Part shown: positions 36,344 to 45,570 of the stretch, piece after piece
How the letters are laid out: every line of letters begins with the position of its first letter
Numbering within the stretch: the stretch's first letter is position 1
Assembly (NCBI RefSeq): GCF_947251645.1
Contig: NZ_OX366364.1
Coordinates: 310,001 to 374,000 of the forward strand
Direction: 5' to 3'
DNA: 64,000 nt
From: Wolbachia endosymbiont (group A) of Bibio marci
GTDB lineage: Bacteria; Pseudomonadota; Alphaproteobacteria; Rickettsiales; Anaplasmataceae
Made by a program: the position numbers and the translations under genes
Notes under the pieces: model-generated
The model's input: the letters and a program-made list of their open reading frames with translations, nothing else
The model's database searches: none
Told to the model about the DNA's origin: nothing

Positions 36344-37468
36344 CTAGGTCTTACTTGATTGCTGCTCTATGGTCTCTTCCCTTCGTTTGTTTTCCTTTCC
36401 TGCCCAAGATCGATCTTGCTGCTCACTCTTTTCGTTTCCCCTGTTGTTTTCCTGGGAAATTTGCTCAGGAACAGGTTGTTGTTCACTCTTTTCTTTTTCT
36501 TGGGAAATTTGTTCAGAAACAGAGGTGCCTTTCTCAACTCCTGTAACTGGGGTTTTTAAAATATCATCAATGCCCTCGAGAATTTTTCCATTCAGTTTTG
36601 CTCTCTTTTCTGTATCATCTTTATCTTGTGAGCTAGGGTCATACAAAGTACCTTTTTTGTTATTTGAAAAAAGAACTCCCACTCCTCCTTTTATAGCAAA
36701 TATTGCACCAATAGCAGCAACAACTACCGCAAGTGTAGTAGGACCAAAAATTGATATTGAAGCAATGGAAAAAAGAATAGGAAGAAAGATCTTACGTAAG
36801 AACGTTGTTACCATCTCTTCATCACTGAGTGGTGGTTCATCTTCCTCTTTTTTGTCTTTACCGAAAAATGGCACCTTCTCTAATAATCCGTCTTTAATAG
36901 AGCCAAGAGCGTTTTTAGGATCTACCTTTACTCCAAGCGGCCACCCGAGAAGCTTTATTAGTGAATCTTTAGCTTCTGTACCCCGTATATCAGCTACACA
37001 CTTGGTTATTATTTGTTGTATTTTATCATTATTGAATTTCTCTTCTCTAGCTAAGCCTTGCTCTCTAATTTCTTTAAATACAGAAAGTAAAAACTGACAG
37101 AAATTCTCTTCACTTAGTAACTTTATATCTTCTTGATTAATATTATTGAATATACCTTCATGATTTTTTGATATAAAAGTAAAAATTTTCTTTTCATTTC
37201 CATTCTGTAATCGCTCTAATCGTTTATTTAATGACTCCAGATCACTCTGTAATTTTTGTTTTTCTTGATCTGAAAGTTCTTCTTTCAATTTTTGTTTCTT
37301 CTTTTCTATTTCCTGTTTCGTTTGCTTTTCTAGATTTTCTAAAGTATCTAGGAAAGCACGATAGATTAACTGATGTTCCTCTTTTTCAAAAGTTTTCTCA
37401 TCTTTGTTAGTTACCTGAGTAAATAGCCTTTGTTTTTTTTCTGGTAAAGTTCGTTTTATATCTGGCAT
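36344..37468 (-). CDS. Coiled-coil protein with a membrane hairpin (hypothetical)
   Basis: 374 residues: an N-terminal coiled coil (about 50-92, QTKQEIEKKKQKLKEELSD), a helical middle, a hydrophobic hairpin (FLPILFSIASISIFGPTTLAVVVAAIGAIFAI) at about 231-262, then an acidic Gln/Glu-rich tail with repeated SEQISQEK/PEQISQEN units. This layout is common in Wolbachia accessory proteins, but no domain is recognised. It lies downstream of, and convergent with, xth. Confidence 0.75.
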   Translation of the reverse strand: MPDIKRTLPEKKQRLFTQVTNKDEKTFEKEEHQLIYRAFLDTLENLEKQTKQEIEKKKQKLKEELSDQEKQKLQSDLESLNKRLERLQNGNEKKIFTFISKNHEGIFNNINQEDIKLLSEENFCQFLLSVFKEIREQGLAREEKFNNDKIQQIITKCVADIRGTEAKDSLIKLLGWPLGVKVDPKNALGSIKDGLLEKVPFFGKDKKEEDEPPLSDEEMVTTFLRKIFLPILFSIASISIFGPTTLAVVVAAIGAIFAIKGGVGVLFSNNKKGTLYDPSSQDKDDTEKRAKLNGKILEGIDDILKTPVTGVEKGTSVSEQISQEKEKSEQQPVPEQISQENNRGNEKSEQQDRSWAGKENKRREETIEQQSSKT

Positions 37469-37519
37469 AACTGACCTATTTGCATTTACCTATGTCTTAA
37501 TTGTAGCATATTTTTCATA

Positions 37520-40093
37520 TTAATTCAAATAATCTATACTCTTAGAATTCACGATGTTTAAGTCATAATTAAGAGAATTTAGACCCCAGTTGTCGCCAAT
37601 TTTTACCTCCACTTCAAGTGGTATAGAAATTTCTATTGCATTTTCCATTACGTCTTTCATAAGTTTTGCTGTTTCTTGCACCTTTTCGTCTTCTACTTCA
37701 ACCAGTAGTTCATCGTGAACCTGGAGGATTATTTTACCTACTTTCAATTGGTCAAAAAGCTGAATCATCGCACGTTTTATTATATCAGCAGCGGTGCCTT
37801 GCAGTGGTGCATTTATTGCTGCCCTTTCTGCAAATTGTCTTACATAAGGAATTGTATTGTTTATGTCTCTTACAAAGCATCTCCTGCCAAACAAAGTTTC
37901 TACATAACCATGCAATCTCGCGATAGACACTGCTTTTTCCATATAGACTTTTATTTCTGGGTAACAGGAAAAATAGTAATTAATGTATTCAGCAGCTTCC
38001 GCAATGGTAATTCCAAGCCGTTTTGCAAGGCCAAACGGACTAATGCCATATATAATTCCAAAATTAATGGATTTTGCTTTGCGTCTTAATTGCTCATCTA
38101 TTTCTTGCACTCCAAAAACTTGCCTTGCGGTGATATCGTGAATATCTTGTCCGTTTGCAAAAGCTTCTTTAAATGCTGCAACGTTTGCAACGTGTGCCAA
38201 GAGTCTCAATTCTATTTGTGAATAGTCGGCAGAAATTATCTTATGTCCTTTTGGCGCAATAAATGCTTGTCTAATGAGATTTCCTTCTTCGCTTCTGATA
38301 GGAATGTTCTGTAAATTAGGATTGCTGGAGCTCAGCCTTCCAGTTGCAGTTGCAGTCGTTGAAAAGCTTGTGTGTATTCTACCATCAATGGGATCAACTT
38401 GCTTTATTAACGCATCAGTGTAGGTGCCTTTTAATTTACTTAAATGTCGCCAATTTAAGATTTTACTTGCGATTTCCGCTCCTTCTGCTTCAAGCGCCTC
38501 TAGAACCTCAGAATTGGTGCTATACGACCCATATTTTGACTTTTTCTTTTTATTAAGCCCCATTTTATTAAATAAGACATCACTTAATTGTTTTGGCGAA
38601 GCAATATTAAATCTTTCCTCTGCTAAGTTATATATCTCACTTTCAAGTACAGCAATTACCTGCTGAAATTTATCGGACAATTCCTGTAATTTTTGTATGT
38701 TCAGTAATATTCCATTTTTCTCCATATTAAATATCACTTTCATAAGTGGCTTATCGAAGCGCTCGTAAATTGTGAACAATTTTTCCTGAAATAACCTTTG
38801 CTTTAGCTTTTCATGAATTGCTATTAAAGTTTTTGCCGAGAAAATTTCTGCATTTTCACTCAAATTATGTGCAACTATGTTTGGAATACCGTGATCATGC
38901 TTTCCTGTATCCAAGCTATACGACATTATCATCAAATCATCAACTGATTCTAGCACTTTCTCTACTGCAGGGAAGATTTTCCTGATCTCTTTAATGTTAT
39001 GTATTATTTTAAGCACCCCATTTGAGAGTAAAGTTGAGTTAATTGTAATGAGTGCATCTTGTATGCTGTCTTGCTCTATATAAAAAATATTACTTTCGCT
39101 ATAAGATAGACTTAATACATTGTTTTCAAGGTGGTAATGAATTACAATTTTGCCTTCATATCTACAATGCTCCAAAAATTTCTCTAACTCTTCACTACTA
39201 TATTCTGTTTTCTTTTCTGTGCTAGATCCATTGTAAGAAAAAAGCTTTTCCATTTTACCTATTAAGGAATTGAATTCATACTTCTTTAAAAAGGATAATA
39301 GTTTCTCCATATTTGGAGAATGGACTTCATATTTTGCAATATCATGTTGAATGTCTACTTTTTCGCATAGTGATAAAAGTTCTCTTGAAATTAGTGCTTT
39401 TTCCTTATGTTCGGTAAGAATATTACGAATCCTCGTTTGCTCAATGTTATCAATGTTCTCTATAATATTATTCAATGAATCAAATTCATCTAGTAATTTA
39501 GCTGCAGTCTTCGGCCCTATTCCTGGAACGCCTGGAATGTTATCGGATGCATCACCAGTTAGAGAAAATAAATCAAGAAGCTTGTTTGAATTTACACCAA
39601 ATTTTTCTATTACTTGTTTTTCATCTATGTATATATTGTTAATGGGATCGAATATTAAAATATTGTGATTCAAGAGTTGAAACAAATCTTTATCTGACGA
39701 AACGACTACCACCTTAAAGTCTTGATGGTTGGCATACTTTGCAGCCAGTGTTGCAATTATGTCATCTGCTTCATAACCTTCAATTTCTTCATAGCTGAGG
39801 TTAAAAGCTTCTACCGCTTCCCTCAGTATGGTGAACTGTGGAATTAGATCCTCAGGAGGCGTTACTCTGTTTGCTTTGTACTCAGGATATAAATCGTGCC
39901 TAAAATTCTTTTTTCCTGCATCAAGTGCTATAATTAAGTAGTCTGAATGGGCAATGTACTTAAGAACCATATTCAGAAAGCCATATACACCACCTATTGG
40001 CATTCCTGTTGTGGTAATTAAGTGAGGTAGTACATAGTAAGCTCTGAAAAGAAAACCATAGCCATCGATGATTGTGAAAGTTTTTTCTTTCAT
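37520..40093 (-). CDS. polA: DNA polymerase I
   Basis: Replication and repair polymerase with 5'-3' flap exonuclease (residues 1-280; YEADDIIATLAA, TGDASDNIPGVPGIGPKTA) and a family A polymerase core (motif A SADYSQIELRLLAH, motif B RRKAKSINFGIIYG, motif C VHDELLVE). The central region has HYHLENNVLSLSYS where proofreading enzymes have DTE, so 3'-5' exonuclease activity is probably lost. At 857 residues it is somewhat short of the 928 in E. coli. Confidence 0.97.
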   Translation of the reverse strand: MKEKTFTIIDGYGFLFRAYYVLPHLITTTGMPIGGVYGFLNMVLKYIAHSDYLIIALDAGKKNFRHDLYPEYKANRVTPPEDLIPQFTILREAVEAFNLSYEEIEGYEADDIIATLAAKYANHQDFKVVVVSSDKDLFQLLNHNILIFDPINNIYIDEKQVIEKFGVNSNKLLDLFSLTGDASDNIPGVPGIGPKTAAKLLDEFDSLNNIIENIDNIEQTRIRNILTEHKEKALISRELLSLCEKVDIQHDIAKYEVHSPNMEKLLSFLKKYEFNSLIGKMEKLFSYNGSSTEKKTEYSSEELEKFLEHCRYEGKIVIHYHLENNVLSLSYSESNIFYIEQDSIQDALITINSTLLSNGVLKIIHNIKEIRKIFPAVEKVLESVDDLMIMSYSLDTGKHDHGIPNIVAHNLSENAEIFSAKTLIAIHEKLKQRLFQEKLFTIYERFDKPLMKVIFNMEKNGILLNIQKLQELSDKFQQVIAVLESEIYNLAEERFNIASPKQLSDVLFNKMGLNKKKKSKYGSYSTNSEVLEALEAEGAEIASKILNWRHLSKLKGTYTDALIKQVDPIDGRIHTSFSTTATATGRLSSSNPNLQNIPIRSEEGNLIRQAFIAPKGHKIISADYSQIELRLLAHVANVAAFKEAFANGQDIHDITARQVFGVQEIDEQLRRKAKSINFGIIYGISPFGLAKRLGITIAEAAEYINYYFSCYPEIKVYMEKAVSIARLHGYVETLFGRRCFVRDINNTIPYVRQFAERAAINAPLQGTAADIIKRAMIQLFDQLKVGKIILQVHDELLVEVEDEKVQETAKLMKDVMENAIEISIPLEVEVKIGDNWGLNSLNYDLNIVNSKSIDYLN

Positions 40094-40218
40094 TGTAGAT
40101 ATTTATGCGTGCTTTTGATGGTCCACTATTTAGCTGCGAAAATCAAGTTTTTGTTTTTCTGCTTTTGAGCGTTGTAAGAAATTTTACCGAAAATAGCATT
40201 TATGTATGGTTATACCAA

Positions 40219-40745
40219 TTAGACTTCTTGCATAACCATATAACATTGGGAATAGAAACGAAAAACTTCCTTGACAAACTCCGCCAGCCCTCTTATCATG
40301 AGACTGAAGGTATTCAGTTATCTTCATCTGTGCAGATTAAACAGCAAAAAAACAACATAGTTGGCGTCTTATTTTTAATTTTTTGCACTATGTGCACCTT
40401 ATGTCTTCACAACATTTTTAGGTTTTTACCTATATAAGCTGAAACGCGCTTATAAAGCGTTTAAGACAGTATAGAACGCCGATTTGCAGGATTAGAGAGT
40501 GACAACTAGCTAACACGGGATTTCTTTTGCCTTTTTTTCTGCTTAGTAAGTTTCTTAACGTTTATAATTTAGGTTAGTTGCATTTAAAAGCAGCTGAGTC
40601 GCGGTTATTAAACGTTTAAAACATAAAAAAACGCCAATACTGAAAATAGACAATGACCAGGGCTTCTTTTGCCTTTTTTTTCGTTTGGTAAATTTCTTAA
40701 TATTTATAACTAAACGACAACCGTCATCCCGCTGCTTGTTAGCTG
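40219..40745 (+). repeat. ~530-bp dispersed noncoding repeat, copy 2
   Basis: Homologous to 20011-20545 from TTAGACTTCTTGCATAACC onward, with scattered differences. The apparent 110-codon ORF at 40105-40437 is not conserved in copy 1 and is not called as a gene. Confidence 0.75.
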
Positions 40746-40880
40746 ATGAGATACCGCGGCGGTATGACGGTTCGCGGCGGCATGACATAGGACTGCTGTC
40801 GTCCCGCTACGTGTTAGCGGCTAAGAGATATCGCGGCGGTATGACATAGGGAAACCTTGCTTGGGCCAGCTATAGATTAC
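40746..40880. repeat. Palindromic Wolbachia repeats downstream of the SWIM gene
   Basis: Contains GAGATACCGCGGCGGTATGA and GAGATATCGCGGCGGTATGA units and ends GGGCCAGCTATAG. Together with the ~530-bp repeat it fills the gap 40094-40906; no gene is seen. Confidence 0.7.
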
Positions 40881-40906
40881 CTGATCTCACCATCTTTCCA
40901 ATCACT

Positions 40907-41383
40907 TTATACATAATTCTCGGATTTTGAAAACTTACTTTGAGTGAATTGCTCATATTCTTCATCCTCTAGTTCTTCAAAAATCTCTGGATGTTGGTCA
41001 CCTAGACGAACAATTATTGAAATGAGCTCTTTGTTTGTTTTTTTAAGTAAAAACCTTTCAAGGAGAGTTTGTTTATCAACATATCCCAGGCACATAGATG
41101 ATCGATACTCCTTTCTGTCAAGATCAATCAAAGTAAAACCCGTTGCAGCCATATGCTTACATGGACCAAAGTAACAGAATGCAGGGCAGGAACATGTTCC
41201 ACTGAAAAGAGGACCATCGTGCTTTAGTGTTACCTGATATTTACTTGACCCAACCACCTTTGATTTAGCGTGAGATTCATCAACAGATATGATCTGCACC
41301 TTTCCTTTGTTAAAATAATCTCTTCCGCTAGAGAGGTAGGGTTCTTTGATAAGACCTGTGATATCTTTATAATACAGTCTCAT
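40907..41383 (-). CDS. SWIM zinc-finger protein
   Basis: 158 residues with a SWIM motif CSCPAFCYFGPCKHMAATG (CxC-x(n)-CxH), a fold that binds nucleic acid or protein. The rest is charged; the tail is acidic (EELEDEEYEQF). AAGGAGG five bases before the ATG gives a firm start. SWIM proteins are often recombination or helicase partners; the partner here is unknown. Confidence 0.85.
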   Translation of the reverse strand: MRLYYKDITGLIKEPYLSSGRDYFNKGKVQIISVDESHAKSKVVGSSKYQVTLKHDGPLFSGTCSCPAFCYFGPCKHMAATGFTLIDLDRKEYRSSMCLGYVDKQTLLERFLLKKTNKELISIIVRLGDQHPEIFEELEDEEYEQFTQSKFSKSENYV

Positions 41384-41451
41384 TTTTGCCTCCTTATTTC
41401 ATATATAAAGCCCTCAATTTTCTAATATATCCTTTCTTCCATAAAAATTTA

Positions 41452-42702
41452 TTAACCCACCACGACTTTTATATGGCGTTTCTTTCCTGCAGACAGTTTT
41501 ATAAATGACCGACCTTTGAAGCTCTCGGAATTTATTATGTAGTTAACGTCGGTTATAATATTATCATTAACTTTGCACCCATTGCCCTGTATTAAACGCT
41601 TTGCAGCACCTTTGGACAATTCAAAACCAGCATCGTGTAACAGGTCTACTAAGGATGTGCCGCTTGCAACTTGTTCTTTTTTTATGATGTAATCAGGAAG
41701 TAGTGAGCTATCTTCATTTTCAAAAGCAGAAACTGCAGCAGATCGTGCAAGTTCTGCTTCTTTATTACCATGACATATTTTTGTCACTTCTGTTGCCAAA
41801 ACTTTTTTTGCTTCATTTATTTCTTGATCCTTTAAAGATTCTAGTTTTCTAATCTCATCAATTGGCACATCAGTGAGCAATCTTAAAAAACGTCCAACAT
41901 CTTGATCATCAACGTTGCGAAAATATTGCCAGTAGTCGTAAGGTTTTAGCATATCGCCATCGAGCCATATTGCTCCACTTTCAGTTTTGCCCATTTTTTT
42001 TCCTTGTGCATTTAATAAAAGAGGCGTAGTAAGGCCAAACAGCTCAGGTAAATTCAACTTTTTTCCAAGCTCAATTCCGTTTACTATATTTCCCCACTGG
42101 TCTGACCCTCCAATCTGCAGACGACAATCATATTTTTTGTTTAATTCAGTAAAGTCGTAAGCTTGCAATAGCATGTAATTGAATTCCAGAAAGCTTAAGG
42201 TTTGCTCTCTATCTAGCCTGGTTTTCACACTATCAAAACTTAGCATACGATTTACAGAAAAATAAGCTCCTATATCACGCAAAAAATCTATGTATTTTAT
42301 GTTATCCAACCAATCTGCGTTATTTACTATCATTGCACCAGTCTTGCTGTCATTAAAAGACACCATTTTCTCTAATATTCTCCTTATATTGGATGTATTT
42401 TGATTGATGTTCTCTACGGGCAAGATGCTTCTTGCTTTATCTTTGAAGGATGGGTCACCAATTTTTGTTGTGCCGCCTCCAAGTAAGACTATCGGCTTAT
42501 AACCAAATTTTTGCAGGTGGCGGAACATCATAATATGCATTAGATGACCAATATGAAGACTTGGTGCTGTGCAATCAAACCCAATGTATGCGACTATATG
42601 ATTATTTTCGGATAATAGCTGATCTAACCCTTCAATATTTGTACATTGGTATAGGTATCCTCTTTCTTGGATAAAATTTAAAAACTCGGACTTGTGTTTC
42701 AT
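41452..42702 (-). CDS. tyrS: Tyrosyl-tRNA synthetase
   Basis: Class I aminoacyl-tRNA synthetase charging tRNA-Tyr. The HIGH motif is PSLHIGHLMH; the KMSKS motif reads KKMGKTESG; YMLLQAYDF and QIGGSDQWGN line the tyrosine pocket; the C-terminus holds an S4-type RNA-binding domain (GAAKRLIQGNGCKVN). At 416 residues it is full length. Confidence 0.98.
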   Translation of the reverse strand: MKHKSEFLNFIQERGYLYQCTNIEGLDQLLSENNHIVAYIGFDCTAPSLHIGHLMHIMMFRHLQKFGYKPIVLLGGGTTKIGDPSFKDKARSILPVENINQNTSNIRRILEKMVSFNDSKTGAMIVNNADWLDNIKYIDFLRDIGAYFSVNRMLSFDSVKTRLDREQTLSFLEFNYMLLQAYDFTELNKKYDCRLQIGGSDQWGNIVNGIELGKKLNLPELFGLTTPLLLNAQGKKMGKTESGAIWLDGDMLKPYDYWQYFRNVDDQDVGRFLRLLTDVPIDEIRKLESLKDQEINEAKKVLATEVTKICHGNKEAELARSAAVSAFENEDSSLLPDYIIKKEQVASGTSLVDLLHDAGFELSKGAAKRLIQGNGCKVNDNIITDVNYIINSESFKGRSFIKLSAGKKRHIKVVVG

Positions 42703-42744
42703 AATCTTTTTAGTATGTTATTTTATATGTGAACATTGTCATTG

Positions 42745-42900
42745 AAGATATCGATGATGATGTCATTCCAGCGCGTGACGCTGGAATCCAGTTTTTCATG
42801 CAATTTCATCAAAAGCGTTGTATAGTGTGCTCGTTTATAATTAAGTTTTCTGGATCCCAGTGTCAAGCACTGGGATGACACCTTTTCTTGGGGAGCTATC
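42745..42900. repeat. Palindromic repeat, TCATTCCAGCG...GGGATGACA family
   Basis: Long imperfect hairpin: GTCATTCCAGCGCGTGACGC near 42762, AATCCAGTTTTTC, then TTCTGGATCCCAGTG and CACTGGGATGACACC. Related units lie near 20785 and 43995. It fills the tyrS-rsfS gap. Confidence 0.7.
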
Positions 42901-42946
42901 CTAAAGGTGCGATACTTATACAGTTGTACTTGAATGGCCCAGGCAA

Positions 42947-43276
42947 TCAATTCCACAGTTCTTCTATTTTATAATACTCCCTTACTTCTGACCTGAATAT
43001 GTGAACCATTATGCCTTGAAAATTCAAGACCACCCAATTGCCTTCATCCATACCTTCTACATCTATTTTATCATGTCGCTCGAGACTTTTTATTACGTGT
43101 TCAGCTAACGCTTTCACATGGCGACTTGAATCACCAGATGCAATAATCATATATTTTGCAATAATGGTTCTATTCTGCACATCGAAAGTAACTATATCGT
43201 GACCTTTATTTTGATCTATTATACTTACAATCATGCTTTTTATTGATTCTGTATCACTGGATACATTAGTCATCAT
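42947..43276 (-). CDS. rsfS: Ribosomal silencing factor RsfS
   Basis: Binds ribosomal protein L14 and blocks subunit joining when growth slows. Family motifs: KGHDIVTFDVQN, YMIIASGDSSRHVKALAEHV, DEGNWVVLNFQGIMVHIF and REYYKIEELW. At 109 residues the length is normal. The second ATG codon may equally serve as start. Confidence 0.94.
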   Translation of the reverse strand: MMTNVSSDTESIKSMIVSIIDQNKGHDIVTFDVQNRTIIAKYMIIASGDSSRHVKALAEHVIKSLERHDKIDVEGMDEGNWVVLNFQGIMVHIFRSEVREYYKIEELWN

Positions 43277-43299
43277 CTTAAATTATTTAATTTGCTTAT

Positions 43300-43530
43300 A
43301 ATTATACACTCAAAATCTCTAAATATGAACTTGTATCTTTATGATGTAAGGTATTAGAGCTAAAATATCTTGCAGGGAAGGGTGAAGCCGGATGTGAACT
43401 AACGCCAATAAGGCCGAAATTAGATTTTGCTCTCCTTCCAATAGAGTTAAAAGACTGAACAGTATCTTTGAAATTATATCCCGTATTTACAAGAACTCTC
43501 AATTTTGTTTATAGTCTTGGAGGCGGTTTT
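43300..43530 (+). other. Possible left end of an IS110 element (noncoding leader)
   Basis: About 230 bp of noncoding sequence ahead of an IS110-type transposase start, with a locally GC-rich, fold-prone segment around GGGAAGGGTGAAGCCGGATG. In IS110 elements this position encodes the bridge RNA. The ends are not defined, and the ORF on the other strand (43302-43502) looks spurious. Confidence 0.35.
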
Positions 43531-43866
43531 ATGCAAACAAATGCTATTTTAGTTATAGATATTGCTAAACAAAAATTTGATGCTTGTTTGTTGGTAGGCA
43601 GCAAAAAACGACATAAAGTTTTTCATAATAACCAAGATGGTTTTGAAAAGCTTGTGACTTGGTGCAATAATCATGGAGCAGAGCTTATTCATCTGTGTCT
43701 TGAAGCAACAGGTTGTTATAGTGAAAAATTTTATGTATGACCTGGGACATAATGTAAGTGCCAGCCCAAATCAAAGCTTTTGGCAAAAGTGAGCTACTTA
43801 GAAATAAAACAGATAGATCAGATGCTGCTATGATCGCTAGGTTTTGTATTGCTTTTCCTTGTAAAA
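43531..43866 (+). pseudogene. IS110-family transposase, decayed N-terminal part
   Basis: ATG follows a GGAGGCGG site. The first frame (to 43740) carries AILVIDIAKQKFDACL with the first DEDD Asp and HLCLEATG with the Glu. After TGA the homology continues in other frames: YDLGHNVS, then AQIKAFGKSELLRNKTDRSD and AAMIARFC. At least two frameshifts plus loss of the C-terminal Tnp20 domain make it inactive. Confidence 0.85.
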
Positions 43867-44090
43867 ATTTGGCTTATCTTTATATCAGCTCATTCAAACA
43901 GCATTAACATGACTTATGCCTTTTTTTGGATATAGAAATTTTCTAGGAATTGTCTTCTTGAATTCTATGGTATTTTGTTTAACATTGAAACAAGATTCCA
44001 GTGTCAAGCACTGGAATGACAGGAGAAGGGGCTACTTAGATGACAGGAGAAGAGGCTACTTAGATCCTGGAGGGAAGCGTGCGTGCAATT
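43867..44090. repeat. Repeat segment after the IS110 remnant
   Basis: 43855-43990 is related to 31820-31940. It is followed by CCAGTGTCAAGCACTGG, a short palindrome, and two tandem copies of a GCTACTTAGATGACAGGAGA-like unit (44029-44070). No gene is seen here. Confidence 0.65.
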
Positions 44091-44226
44091 ATTGTGCATG
44101 AATTTAAATGGCACAACTTATGACAATTATCTTCGCACCACAACGTTTGTGAGACTCAGTGTTTAGATTTACTTCGCCTATTCAGCTAATTTTTATTACA
44201 ATTATAACAAAATAATTTTGATTTTA

Positions 44227-45570
44227 ATGAAAACTGTATATGTATGTCAATCCTGTGGTCACAGCACTGGTAGGTGGGTAGGGAAGTGTATTGCATGTGA
44301 CAATTGGGATACAGTTGTTGAGGAAATAGCAGTAAAAACGAGCAAAAGAAGTATATCTGCGCCAATTTTAATAAAGACGTTATCGGGTAGCGAAATTATC
44401 ATTCCAAGTCGTTTTCTAACAGGAGTAGAAGAATTAGACAGAGTTTTTGGTGGAGGTATCGTTCAAGGTGCTAGCATTTTAATTGGTGGCGAACCTGGTA
44501 TTGGAAAATCCACCCTTTTGCTTAGAATTGCAGCTAATGTTGTGCAACTTTCCTCTTTTGAATGTCTTTATGTATCTGGCGAGGAATCTTTAGAGCAAGT
44601 GAGTCTCAGAGCAAAGCGTCTTAAGATAAATGAACCTAAAATTAAGCTTTTATCTACAGTGTCTTTAACTGATGTAGTAGCAACAATAAAGGAAAATAAA
44701 AGTATTAAGTTCCTAGTAATTGACTCTATACAAACAATGTATGATAGCAGAATTACATCAGCACCAGGAACTGTAACTCAGGTTCGCACTTGCGCTCATG
44801 AATTAACTATTCTTGCGAAACAATATGGTGTTTCTCTTTTAATAGTTGGTCATATAACTAAGGATGGACAAATAGCTGGACCTAAAACTTTGGAGCATAT
44901 GGTGGATACGGTATTATATTTTGAAGGTGAAAATAGCAATCAATACCGCATTTTGCGTACTATTAAAAATAGATTTGGCCCTGCAAATGAAATTGGTGTT
45001 TTTGAGATGTCTGAAGCTGGACTTGTGCCTGTTGATAACCCATCATCATTGTTTCTGATGGCCCATGACAGAGAAGTAGTTGGCAGCGCCGTATTTGCAG
45101 GAATTGAAGGTTCAAGACCAATTTTAATGGAAGTTCAAGCGTTGATAGCAGGGACTAATATGGCAACCCCAAGAAGGGCAGTAGTTGGGTGGGATATTAA
45201 TAGATTGGCTATGATCATCGCGGTGCTAAATGCTCGTTGCAAAATGTTTTTGCATGATAAAGAAGTGTACCTAAACATCGCGGGAGGATTGAAAATACAG
45301 GAACCATCGGCTGATCTTGCTGTTGCTGCTTCCCTTATTTCAAGTGTAGTAAATTTACCGCTGCCAACTTCTTCAATAATCTGCGGTGAAGTTGCACTTT
45401 CAGGAGAAATTAGGAATGTCTCGCATGCTGACTTGAGGCTGAAAGAAGCACAAAAGTTAGGATTCAAAAAAGCAATTATGCCTAAAAATGGCAATTATTC
45501 TTCTCATGATATTGAGATAATCAAGCTTGGTCACGTAAGGGAATTAAGAGAAGTCTTTAATTACAATTAA
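44227..45570 (+). CDS. radA: DNA repair protein RadA
   Basis: Branch-migration helicase with a RecA-like core. N-terminal zinc finger CQSCGHSTGRWVGKCIAC, Walker A GGEPGIGKSTLL, the RadA motif IKNRFGPANEIG, and a C-terminal Lon-like domain (PSADLAVAASLISS). ATG 44227 is preferred over TTG 44218 because it places the zinc finger at the usual distance (MKTVYVCQSCG). Its 3' end overlaps ftsY by 14 bp on the other strand. Confidence 0.96.
   Translation: MKTVYVCQSCGHSTGRWVGKCIACDNWDTVVEEIAVKTSKRSISAPILIKTLSGSEIIIPSRFLTGVEELDRVFGGGIVQGASILIGGEPGIGKSTLLLRIAANVVQLSSFECLYVSGEESLEQVSLRAKRLKINEPKIKLLSTVSLTDVVATIKENKSIKFLVIDSIQTMYDSRITSAPGTVTQVRTCAHELTILAKQYGVSLLIVGHITKDGQIAGPKTLEHMVDTVLYFEGENSNQYRILRTIKNRFGPANEIGVFEMSEAGLVPVDNPSSLFLMAHDREVVGSAVFAGIEGSRPILMEVQALIAGTNMATPRRAVVGWDINRLAMIIAVLNARCKMFLHDKEVYLNIAGGLKIQEPSADLAVAASLISSVVNLPLPTSSIICGEVALSGEIRNVSHADLRLKEAQKLGFKKAIMPKNGNYSSHDIEIIKLGHVRELREVFNYN

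Noticed and set aside
36359..37097. Plus-strand ORFs opposite the coiled-coil gene
   Set aside because: Low-complexity Ser/Phe/Leu shadows of the charged minus-strand protein.
40105..40437. 110-codon plus-strand ORF upstream of polA
   Set aside because: It spans a dispersed noncoding repeat; the frame is not kept in the other copy at 20011-20545.
43302..43502. 66-codon minus-strand ORF upstream of the IS110 transposase
   Set aside because: No ribosome-binding site or recognised domain; lies in the likely noncoding end of the element.
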